DNA from: DTU018 sp029550685 | Lineage (GTDB): Bacteria > Bacillota > Syntrophomonadia > Syntrophomonadales > Syntrophomonadaceae | DNA: 20,198 bases | Direction: 5' to 3' | Assembly: GCA_035412805.1 (NCBI GenBank) | Contig: DAONVO010000037.1 | Location: 1 to 20,198, forward strand | In this document: positions 1-6,076 of the stretch, piece after piece | How the letters are laid out: each line of letters starts with the position of its first letter | Position numbering within the stretch: position 1 is the first letter of the stretch | The notes under the pieces: model-generated | The model's database searches: none | Told to the model about the DNA's origin: nothing | The model's input: only the letters and a program-made list of their open reading frames with translations | Position numbers and translations under genes: made by a program

Positions 1-51
1 AAGAAGCTATCACGCGTGTCATTGCGAGGAGCGCAGCGACGAAGCAATCTC
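1..51. repeat. 51-bp direct repeat, copy 1
   Basis: These 51 bases recur without a mismatch at 129-179. The copy starts with about 15 bases of unique-looking flank (AAGAAGCTATCACGC) and runs into a TGTCATTGCGAGG-type arm that ends in CAATCTC. Because the flank is repeated too, the duplicated unit is larger than the palindrome arm alone. The arm resembles a short dispersed repeat known from many bacterial genomes; that comparison is from memory. Confidence 0.9.
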
Positions 52-112
52 AAACCGGGATTGCAGGTATTTGAATGAGATCGCCGCGGCACTTGGTGCC
101 TCGCGATGACAT
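16..112. repeat. Imperfect palindromic repeat element (REP/MITE-like)
   Basis: The left arm begins GTGTCATTGCGAGG and ends CAATCTC (16-51). The right arm, 77-112, read on the minus strand begins ATGTCATCGCGAGG and ends CGATCTC. The outer 14 and inner 7 positions of the arms match almost completely and the middle is diverged, with about 25 bases between the arms. This is the shape of a non-coding palindromic dispersed repeat. No transposase is present, so any movement would depend on something elsewhere in the genome. Confidence 0.75.
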
Positions 113-128
113 AGTGTAGGCTTGGTTC

Positions 129-179
129 AAGAAGCTATCACGCGTGTCATTGCGAGGAGCGCAGCGACGAAGCAATCTC
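129..179. repeat. 51-bp direct repeat, copy 2 (left arm only)
   Basis: Identical to 1-51 over 51 bases. Similarity stops abruptly after CAATCTC, and no matching right arm follows. This is a truncated second element or a partial tandem duplication with a 128-bp period. Confidence 0.9.
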
Positions 180-534
180 TATGCCGCTCTGCGCTAACCA
201 CGGCTTAGCAGTTGTTAGCCAGGATGCAGGAGTATTAGCCGGCTCGCTCCAAGACTAACAGACAGCAACATATTGGCTTACTTCGGTGCGAAACGAACCG
301 CTGAAGAATTCGGCATCCATTCACTCAGTCTTCGCTGCTCGAAACATCCTGTTTCTCGCTCCGATTCGGAGGCATTAGTTTCGCAGAGGGTGGCAACGGC
401 TCGTCGTATGTCACTCGCCCGGCTAATACCCTGCTGAAACCGTGCAGCGATGTTTTCATTCATCATGGCCTGTTCTACAGGTGACAATCACAATAATCCC
501 GCTACCCTGACAACAATGGAGGTGGTAATAACGG
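180..534. other. Intergenic DNA without a supported gene
   Basis: No start codon with a ribosome binding site leads into a recognisable protein here. A minus-strand open frame at 278-487 (69 codons) has Ser/Arg/Glu-rich composition, no recognised motif and no good Shine-Dalgarno sequence, so I do not call it. The stretch contains small hairpins: CTCCGATTCGGAG near 360-372 and GAAACA/TGTTTC near 343-357. It also holds the inverted repeat listed at 226-434. It may be decayed mobile DNA or a structured repeat. The last bases carry the dapF ribosome binding site. Confidence 0.6.
226..434. repeat. Inverted repeat enclosing about 170 bp
   Basis: The left end reads GCAGGAGTATTAGCCGG (226-242). The right end, on the minus strand from 434, reads GCAGGGTATTAGCCGG, which is the same with one base deleted. 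The enclosed segment has further short hairpins. The arrangement is MITE-like or that of a structured RNA-type repeat. No target-site duplication was identified. Confidence 0.55.
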
Positions 535-1368
535 ATGAATTTTACCAAAATGCACGGGCTTGGCAATGACTTTATTGTGGTGGAAGCGGAGTCATTTGAC
601 CGGGCCTCGGAGTTTCAGAATGTGGCCAGAGCCTGGTGTGACCGCCATTTCGGTATCGGGGCCGATGGAATACTGGTTACCGGACCCGGCCAAGCACAAG
701 ACATTTTTATGCGTATCTTCAATGGAGATGGTTCGGAAGCGGAAATGTGCGGCAATGGTATTCGCTGTGTGGCTCTCTACGCCCGCCAGCGCGGGTTGAT
801 TACCAGGGATGAGTTTTCGGTTCAGACCCTGGCTGGCCCCCGGTGGATACAAATAATTTCTTCCTCTCCACCTAAGGTGCGGGTTGATATGGGGCAACCT
901 ATCCTAAATCCGGCAGATATTCCCGTCCAGGGAGCAACAGGCAACAACCAGCTAGCTATAACCTTGGAGGGCCAATGCTTTAATGTCACCGCTGTTTCAA
1001 TGGGCAATCCTCATGCTGTCATTCTGGTGGAAAATATAGACCATGTACCTCTGGATATCTGGGGACCCAGGTTGGAAAAGGCCCCTCACTTCCCAGCAGG
1101 CACCAATGTGGAGTTTGTACAAATACGCAGCAAAACGGAAATAAAGGTCCGGGTATGGGAAAGAGGAGCCGGCATTACCCTAGCTTGTGGCACGGGGGCT
1201 TGCGCTGCACTGGTAGCCTGTCATCTGCTGGGTAAAACCGAACGAGAAGCCCAGGTTTACCTGCCCGGCGGTGACCTGTGGATAGAATGGAACAACATCA
1301 ATAACCATGTTTATATGACGGGGACGGCCACCGAGGTATTTCGGGGTGCTATTAGTGAGCCTAAATGA
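535..1368 (+). CDS. dapF: Diaminopimelate epimerase
   Basis: DapF interconverts LL- and meso-2,6-diaminopimelate, the last step before meso-DAP enters peptidoglycan or is decarboxylated to lysine. It is a cofactor-independent cytosolic enzyme using two cysteines. The 277-residue length is normal. The start motif MHGLGNDFIVV, the first catalytic cysteine (Cys72, in EMCGNGIRC) and the second (Cys218, in LACGTGACAA) are all present, and so are the substrate-binding Glu209-Arg210 of WERGAG. The position after GAG, often Glu in this family, is Ile214 here. The ATG at 535 follows GGAGGTGG at a suitable distance. dapL follows after 25 bp, so the two are very likely co-transcribed. No promoter stands out upstream. 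Confidence 0.97.
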   Translation: MNFTKMHGLGNDFIVVEAESFDRASEFQNVARAWCDRHFGIGADGILVTGPGQAQDIFMRIFNGDGSEAEMCGNGIRCVALYARQRGLITRDEFSVQTLAGPRWIQIISSSPPKVRVDMGQPILNPADIPVQGATGNNQLAITLEGQCFNVTAVSMGNPHAVILVENIDHVPLDIWGPRLEKAPHFPAGTNVEFVQIRSKTEIKVRVWERGAGITLACGTGACAALVACHLLGKTEREAQVYLPGGDLWIEWNNINNHVYMTGTATEVFRGAISEPK

Positions 1369-1393
1369 AAAGCAGCTAAAGGAGGCTGAAGTT

Positions 1394-2548
1394 ATGAAAG
1401 AAAGCACTGCCATGCAGAATCTGCCCCCTTATCTTTTTGCTCGTATAGAGAAAAAAATTGAGGCGGCTCGTCAACAAGGCTTGGATGTCATAAACCTGGG
1501 GATTGGCGATCCGGATCAGCCCACTCCTCAGCATATTATTGCGGCTTTGGTTCAAGCCAGCCATGATCCCGCCAACCACCAGTATCCCAGTTCAGTAGGA
1601 TTGCTGCGTTACCGTGAAGCTGTGTCCCGTTGGTACCAAAGCCGCTTCGGAGTCGATCTGGACCCATCCACGGAAGTAGTATCATTGCTGGGATCTAAAG
1701 AAGGTATTGCCCATATTTCCATGGCTTATCTGGATGCCGGTGATATTAACCTGGTGCCGGACCCTGGTTATCCTGTGTACGGTATTGGTACCCAGCTAGC
1801 CGGCGGCACTCCTTACATTATGCCTTTGAAGGAGGAAAATGGATACCTGCCGGTATTGGAAGACATTCCAGACCACGTAGCCAAGCAAGCCAAGCTCATG
1901 TTTATCAATTATCCCAACAATCCCACCGGAGCAGTAGCCGACCGGGAATTTTACCGGAAGGTAGTGGAATTTGCCCGCAGTTATGATATCCTGGTGTGTC
2001 ACGATGCTGCCTATTCAGAAATATCTTTTGACGGTTATCAGGCCCCCAGCTTTTTGGAGATTCCTGGTGCCAAGGAAGTGGGAGTGGAGTTTCACTCACT
2101 TTCCAAGACCTACAATATGACTGGTTGGAGAGTCGGTTGGATGGCAGGGAACCCGGAAGCCGTTGAAGTAATGGGACGCTTTAAGTCCAATGTTGACTCC
2201 GGTGTTTTTCAGGCTATTCAGTATGCAGGAATTGCTGCTTTGGAGGGACCCCAGGACAGTGTGGACCAGTTAAGGAAAATGTACCAGGAGCGGCGCGATG
2301 CGGCTATAGAAGGAATGCGCCAATTAGGCTGGTCATTTCAAGCTCCCCAGGGTGGCTTTTATATGTGGGTTAAAGTTCCCCCTGGATATACTTCCGCCGG
2401 CTACTGTGAGTATATTTTAGAGAAGGCTCAGGTTATTCTTACCCCCGGCAATGGCTATGGCCAGTATGGTGAAGGATATTTCCGCATAGCGCTTACCGTC
2501 GAAGCATCCCGCATTACCGAAGCCCTGCAAAGAATTCAAAAGCTATAA
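1394..2548 (+). CDS. dapL: LL-diaminopimelate aminotransferase
   Basis: This is a PLP-dependent class I/II aminotransferase that converts tetrahydrodipicolinate directly to LL-DAP with glutamate as donor, bypassing the succinyl- or acetyl-blocked routes. I chose the ATG at 1394 because AAAGGAGG lies 9 bp upstream; the frame stays open further upstream but without a ribosome binding site. This gives 384 residues. The PLP lysine is Lys238 in HSLSKTYNMTGWRVG. YPNNPTG (173-179), Asp204 in CHDAAYSE and GYFRIALTV near the C-terminus complete the fold-type I signature. Adjacency to dapF supports DapL over another aminotransferase of the same fold, as does the close match to the clostridial DapL subgroup as I remember it. 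A different amino acid aminotransferase remains possible. Confidence 0.9.
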   Translation: MKESTAMQNLPPYLFARIEKKIEAARQQGLDVINLGIGDPDQPTPQHIIAALVQASHDPANHQYPSSVGLLRYREAVSRWYQSRFGVDLDPSTEVVSLLGSKEGIAHISMAYLDAGDINLVPDPGYPVYGIGTQLAGGTPYIMPLKEENGYLPVLEDIPDHVAKQAKLMFINYPNNPTGAVADREFYRKVVEFARSYDILVCHDAAYSEISFDGYQAPSFLEIPGAKEVGVEFHSLSKTYNMTGWRVGWMAGNPEAVEVMGRFKSNVDSGVFQAIQYAGIAALEGPQDSVDQLRKMYQERRDAAIEGMRQLGWSFQAPQGGFYMWVKVPPGYTSAGYCEYILEKAQVILTPGNGYGQYGEGYFRIALTVEASRITEALQRIQKL

Positions 2549-2853
2549 ACAACCCATACCTCAGACAACCCCAGAAAAGGATGAGACACCACCATCATGG
2601 CCTGGTGATGTCTCTAATTCCCGGGGGGGGGAATTTGGAAAGTGTATGTGGTTGAACTTGCCTGTGGGGAAAAGCCACAGCAAATCCTTCTTAACGCAAT
2701 TGTAATCACATTCACAAACAAAGTCAATGCTAGAAAGCCCGTTTTTTCGGCATTTCTCCATAAAAAAGATTTTTCGTGGCCATGCTAATTTACTTATCGC
2801 GGTTAAAAAACTGCCTATTTGGAAATACTTACTGCATAGAGGGGGGAAATGTA
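2549..2853. other. 305-bp intergenic region with three hairpins
   Basis: There is no gene here. Hairpin 1 pairs GAGACACCACCA (2583-2594) with TGGTGATGTCTC (2603-2614), 11 of 12 matched. Hairpin 2 pairs AATTCCC (2616-2622) with GGGAATT around a run of nine G (2623-2631). Hairpin 3 pairs CTGTGG (2662-2667) with CCACAG (2675-2680). None is followed by a T tract, so a standard intrinsic terminator for dapF-dapL is not visible. The downstream part is AT-rich and holds the spoIIR promoter candidate. Confidence 0.7.
2758..2787 (+). promoter_or_regulatory. Candidate sigma-F/sigma-G promoter of spoIIR
   Basis: The -35 element CCATA (2758-2762) lies 15 bp before GGCCATGCTA (2778-2787), which contains CATGCTA. 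This fits the Bacillus forespore consensus (GYATA, 15 bp, GGnnAnAhTr; or GHATR, 18 bp, CATnnTA) with one mismatch in the -35 element and one in the sigma-F -10 element. It would give a leader of about 60 nt. B. subtilis spoIIR is sigma-F dependent, which supports the assignment. Confidence 0.6.
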
Positions 2854-3453
2854 ATGAAAAAATGGCTTTATGTTGTCTTACTGTTATCTGTAATCATGGG
2901 CAGTTTTTGGTGGAACCAGCAGCAGCAGATTCCGCTGCAGGACAGTGTTCTGCGGCTGCACGTAATTGCAAATAGTGATAGTCTGGCTGACCAGGCCTTG
3001 AAAATGGAAGTAAAGAACCGGATTGTGGAAGTAATGCAGAGCGAGTTCAGCACAGCAGCCAGCAAGCAGGAAGCCTGGGACCGGGCTGTGCGGAATAAAG
3101 CAGTGATAGAAAAGACTGCTCGCCAGGTGGTAGCTGATTGGGGGTACAGCTATCCTGTTAAGGTGGAAATGGGAGAATACCAGTTCCCTACCAAAACCTA
3201 TGGAAATCTGGTTTTACCCCAGGGCAATTATGAGGCGGTCCGTGTAGTCATTGGCCAGGGCCAGGGCCAAAACTGGTGGTGTGTGCTCTTTCCGCCTTTA
3301 TGTATGGTTTCCTCCTCCGATGAGGGGCTCAGCCTGGGAAACAGTCAGAATGCGCAAATCACTCTAAAATGCTTGGAACTCCTGCCCCAGGGGGCACGTA
3401 TCAGTCGTCTGTATAATCAAAACCAGGTACAACCTGGTTATGACCAGCCTTAA
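2854..3453 (+). CDS. spoIIR: Stage II sporulation protein R
   Basis: SpoIIR is made in the forespore under sigma-F, exported to the intermembrane space, and triggers SpoIIGA to cleave pro-sigma-E in the mother cell. The ATG at 2854 follows GAGGGGGGAAA; the frame extends 26 codons upstream without a ribosome binding site. The product is 199 residues. An uncleaved signal anchor or signal peptide covers roughly residues 3-20 (KKW followed by a hydrophobic stretch). The family motifs LRLHVIANSDS with DQALKMEVKNRI and, near residue 140, NWWCVLFPPLCMV are clear. It has its own candidate forespore promoter and its own terminator, so it is probably monocistronic between two housekeeping operons. Confidence 0.95.
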   Translation: MKKWLYVVLLLSVIMGSFWWNQQQQIPLQDSVLRLHVIANSDSLADQALKMEVKNRIVEVMQSEFSTAASKQEAWDRAVRNKAVIEKTARQVVADWGYSYPVKVEMGEYQFPTKTYGNLVLPQGNYEAVRVVIGQGQGQNWWCVLFPPLCMVSSSDEGLSLGNSQNAQITLKCLELLPQGARISRLYNQNQVQPGYDQP

Positions 3454-3485
3454 TCTCATCCTGATATTCTTTCCCCCCTCTTGCT

Positions 3486-3514
3486 GGAACGGGTTTGTCC
3501 CGTTCCCTTTTTTT
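3486..3514 (+). terminator. Intrinsic terminator after spoIIR
   Basis: An 8-bp perfect stem, GGAACGGG (3486-3493) with CCCGTTCC (3499-3506), closes a TTTGT loop and is followed by C and seven T. It stands 33 bp past the spoIIR stop codon. Confidence 0.93.
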
Positions 3515-3531
3515 GTTCTGCTCGTTATAAT
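3503..3531 (+). promoter_or_regulatory. Possible sigma-A promoter for ispE
   Basis: A perfect TATAAT (3526-3531) lies 26 bp before the ispE ATG. At 17 bp spacing the -35 position is TTCCCT, only 3 of 6 matches and inside the terminator stem. The -10 element is convincing; the full promoter is not. Confidence 0.4.
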
Positions 3532-3557
3532 TAATAACAGCAAAGGGAGGACGCTTG

Positions 3558-4460
3558 ATGACTCAGCAATTGGTGGTAGAGGCCCCTGCTAAGGTCAACC
3601 TCACCCTGGACATAAAAGGCAAGCGCGAAGACGGGTATCATGAGTTAGAAACAGTAATGCATCAGATTAGTCTGGTGGACCGCTTAACTATTACTGCCAT
3701 GCCTGGGGGTATAGAAGTCAGCAGCAATTGTCCCGAATTGCCTGCCGGTGAACTGAATCTTGCCTATAAAGCAGCCCAGACCATCCTGGAAGAATGCCCG
3801 GACCGGGGCGGAGTTTCCATTCATATAGACAAGAATATTCCTTTAGGCGCTGGACTAGCTGGGGGCAGCACTGATGCAGCTGCCGTGCTGAAGGGAATCA
3901 ATGCTCTGTATAATCTGAATTTATCCCCGCCACAATTAATGGCTATGGGGGCAAGGATTGGATCAGATGTACCTTTCTGCCTGCAGGGGGGGACGGCCCT
4001 GGCTCGAGGCCGGGGAGAGATATTGGAACCCCTTTCCCCCAACTTGCAGCTCCATTTTTTACTGGTTAAGCCAAGATTTTCCGTTTCCACAGCTGAGGTT
4101 TACCGACGTTTTGACATGGCCAAGGTAAGCAATCCGCCTGATACCAAAGCTTTTTTGGAAGGCTGGCATCACTGTGATATTATAGGTATAAGCCGGGCGA
4201 TGGAAAATGTGTTGGAAACAGTGACCGCAGCTCTTTATCAGGAGATTGATCAGATAAAAACGCGTTTGATCAGATGGGGAGCTCTCAAAGCTCTCATGTC
4301 CGGAAGTGGACCTACTGTGTTTGGCCTATTCAAGGATAAGGCCAGCGCTGAACAGGCCTGGTACGAATTCCAAATCTGCGAAGAGGAAATCTTTTTGGTG
4401 ACATCTTATGATGGGAGGAAATCCACATGGAAGAGAAACGTCTGCAACCGGTCAACCTAG
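3558..4460 (+). CDS. ispE: 4-diphosphocytidyl-2-C-methyl-D-erythritol kinase
   Basis: IspE is an ATP-dependent GHMP-family kinase of the MEP isoprenoid pathway that phosphorylates CDP-methylerythritol at the 2-position. I start at ATG 3558, 7 bp after GGGAGG; a TTG directly before it is too close to the ribosome binding site. The product is 300 residues. Visible are the N-terminal APAKVNL with Lys12, the glycine-rich ATP loop PLGAGLAGGSTDAAAV (95-110), Asp137 in GSDVPF as the likely catalytic acid partner of Lys12, and the C-terminal GHMP motif SGSGPTVFGLF. The last 34 bp overlap the gntR gene in another frame, which suggests translational coupling. Confidence 0.96.
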   Translation: MTQQLVVEAPAKVNLTLDIKGKREDGYHELETVMHQISLVDRLTITAMPGGIEVSSNCPELPAGELNLAYKAAQTILEECPDRGGVSIHIDKNIPLGAGLAGGSTDAAAVLKGINALYNLNLSPPQLMAMGARIGSDVPFCLQGGTALARGRGEILEPLSPNLQLHFLLVKPRFSVSTAEVYRRFDMAKVSNPPDTKAFLEGWHHCDIIGISRAMENVLETVTAALYQEIDQIKTRLIRWGALKALMSGSGPTVFGLFKDKASAEQAWYEFQICEEEIFLVTSYDGRKSTWKRNVCNRST

Positions 4461-5122
4461 AGTCCTATAAACCGTTGCGGGAACTGGTCCTGGATGCCAT
4501 CCGGGAAGCCATTATCAACGGAACTTTAAAACCCCGGGAACGACTGATGGAAATCCAATTGGCGGAAGAACTGGGAGTATCCCGTACACCCATACGAGAA
4601 GCCCTTCGCAAACTGGAATTGGAAGGATTCATAGTTATGGTTCCCCGCAAAGGTGCTTATGTAGCAGATATTTCTTTTAAGGATATTGCCGATGTTTTTG
4701 AAATCAGGGCAGCGCTGGAAGCATTGGCTGCTGGACTGGCCGCCGAAAGAATCACCGATGAAGAGTTGGAGGAAATGGAACGGCTGGTGGCGGAAAAAGC
4801 TGAATCCATAGCAAATCAGGATATGGAGAGGTTGGTAAAGGTAGATACCTTGTTCCATGAGGCTATCTATAAAGCCAGTCGTAATCAACGCCTGACCAGT
4901 ATGATCAGTAATCTCCGCGAACAGATTCAGCGCTATCGTACTACTTCCCTGGCTTATCCCGGTCGTATGCAGCGGTCTTTAGAGGAACACCGCAGCATAG
5001 TGGAGGCAATACAATCCCGTGATCCCCAGATTGCTCAGCAGGTTGCCCGTGAGCATATAGAGAACGCTGAAAACAGTATGATTGAAGCGATTAAAAAGGA
5101 TGGGCTTGCCCTGTCCGACTGA
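4427..5122 (+). CDS. GntR-family transcriptional regulator with FCD domain
   Basis: This is a 231-residue regulator. A winged-helix GntR domain occupies roughly residues 13-80, with recognition helix SRTPIREALRKLE and wing GAYVAD. It is followed by an all-helical FCD ligand domain (about 88-220). Asp140, His144, His188 and His210 are spaced as in FCD proteins that bind a metal ion, and the ligand is often a small carboxylate. The ATG at 4427 is preceded by GGGAGG and lies inside ispE. The next gene starts 16 bp after its stop. Ligand and targets cannot be read from the sequence; the tight packing suggests co-expression with ispE and the nucleotidyltransferase, perhaps with autoregulation. Confidence 0.93.
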   Translation: MEEKRLQPVNLESYKPLRELVLDAIREAIINGTLKPRERLMEIQLAEELGVSRTPIREALRKLELEGFIVMVPRKGAYVADISFKDIADVFEIRAALEALAAGLAAERITDEELEEMERLVAEKAESIANQDMERLVKVDTLFHEAIYKASRNQRLTSMISNLREQIQRYRTTSLAYPGRMQRSLEEHRSIVEAIQSRDPQIAQQVAREHIENAENSMIEAIKKDGLALSD

Positions 5123-5138
5123 TGGAGGTATTACGGTA

Positions 5139-5915
5139 ATGGCATATGACGCAGTCATTCTGGCTGGCGGTGAAAGCAGCAGCGAATTAAAAAAAATTGC
5201 ACCCTACGACAACGAAGCATTAATACTCATTGGAAAATATCCCATGATATATTATGTATATCAAGCCCTGGCAGCCAGCCCGATGATTGGCAAGATTGTT
5301 ATAAGCGGACCGGTTGATTCCCTGCGCAATATTTTCAGCCGCGAAGAAAACCTTTACTTTGTCAATGGAGGCAATAATGCAGTAGAGAGTTTTGCAGCGG
5401 CAGTTAAAGTACTGCAAGAAAAGGGCATCAGTGAGCAGGTGCTGATTCTGCCGACGGATATCCCTTTCATAACCAGGGAAGCCATTGAAGATTTTCTCAC
5501 TCGCTGTGCCAAACTAGGAGCGGATTTTTGCTATCCGGTTACCAGTAAAGCGGTAAATGAAGCTAAATTTCCAGGGGTCACCCGTACCTATGTACGCCTC
5601 AAAGAGGGGATTTTTACGGGCGGCAACCTGTTTTTAATTCGCAGTGACGTAATTGAACGAGGTCTGGATTTGGCTGTCAAACTGGTGGAAAGGCGCAAAA
5701 ACCCTATCGCCATGGCCAGACTGTTCGGATTGGGACTGGTGATCAGCTATTTGATGAGAAGGCTAACGATTCCTGCGGTGGAGCGCCGCTTCTATCAGAT
5801 GACCGGCATAAAAGGACGAGCGTTGATTTCGGATTATGCTGAAATTGGTGTGGATGTGGACAAACCTAGTGATCTGCTGTTAGCCCAGGAGCATTTAAGA
5901 GAAGTGTCCTTTTAA
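5139..5915 (+). CDS. MobA-like NTP transferase of unknown substrate
   Basis: This 258-residue protein has the nucleotidyltransferase fold. The N-terminal loop VILAGGESSSELKK (6-19) is a variant of the LAGGxSxRMGxDK nucleotide loop. NEALILIGKYPMIYYV continues it, PTD (105-107) would carry a metal-binding Asp, TGGNLFLI (160-167) resembles the substrate region, and GVDVDKPSDLLLA (237-249) is the family C-terminal motif. I chose ATG 5139 with GGAGG 11 bp upstream; the frame is open earlier but overlaps gntR. It is not IspD or MobA: the usual Arg/Lys pattern in the loop is altered and residues 180-230 form a basic helical insertion. Position between ispE/gntR and glmU suggests cell-envelope or isoprenoid nucleotide-sugar chemistry, which is inference only. 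Confidence 0.85.
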   Translation: MAYDAVILAGGESSSELKKIAPYDNEALILIGKYPMIYYVYQALAASPMIGKIVISGPVDSLRNIFSREENLYFVNGGNNAVESFAAAVKVLQEKGISEQVLILPTDIPFITREAIEDFLTRCAKLGADFCYPVTSKAVNEAKFPGVTRTYVRLKEGIFTGGNLFLIRSDVIERGLDLAVKLVERRKNPIAMARLFGLGLVISYLMRRLTIPAVERRFYQMTGIKGRALISDYAEIGVDVDKPSDLLLAQEHLREVSF

Positions 5916-5965
5916 GCGAGAATAGATTTAAAGATGAAAAAATTTAACAAATATCTCAAAAAAAT

Positions 5966-5996
5966 TTGAGAAAAAATGTCAAGTTAGGGTTATAAT
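5966..5996 (+). promoter_or_regulatory. Candidate promoter for glmU-prs
   Basis: A perfect TATAAT (5991-5996) is preceded by TTGAGA (5966-5971) at 19 bp, longer than the ideal 17. It would start transcription near 6003, giving a leader of about 70 nt. The -35 box overlaps a small CTCAAA/TTTGAG inverted repeat (5955-5970). Confidence 0.5.
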
Positions 5997-6004
5997 ACGG
6001 ATGT

Positions 6005-6038
6005 CATATTATCGCTATTAACATATAGATGTAATATG
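6005..6038 (+). repeat. Inverted repeat at the start of the glmU leader
   Basis: CATATTA (6005-6011) is complementary to TAATATG (6032-6038), with 20 bases between. The site begins close to the predicted transcription start, so it could be an operator or a weak leader stem. The AT-rich 7-bp stem could also be chance. Confidence 0.35.
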
Positions 6039-6076
6039 AATTCTATCTTTTTAGGATGGGCAAAGAGGTGGAGAAA

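Noticed and set aside
1..179. Repeats as a possible CRISPR array
   Set aside because: There are only two repeat copies, 51 bp each and 77 bp apart, the first followed by a palindromic right arm. No cas genes or regular spacers are present.
278..487. 69-codon minus-strand open frame in the first intergenic region
   Set aside because: It has no clear ribosome binding site, no recognised motif, and lies within the inverted-repeat element. Its open state may be chance.
2603..2635. Hairpins after dapL as an intrinsic terminator
   Set aside because: No T tract follows either stem, and the bases after the first stem are AATTCCC and a G run.
2776..2853. Upstream extension of spoIIR by 26 codons
   Set aside because: There is no ribosome binding site at the earlier start. 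The extension would displace the signal peptide and would overlap the promoter candidate.
5955..5970. CTCAAA/TTTGAG as a terminator of the nucleotidyltransferase gene
   Set aside because: The stem is only 6 bp and AT-rich, and it is followed by A rather than T on the plus strand.
6056..6076. ATG at 6056 as the glmU start
   Set aside because: Only AGG directly adjoins it. GTG 6077 has AGGTGGAG just upstream and gives the usual GlmU N-terminus. A start at the ATG cannot be fully excluded.
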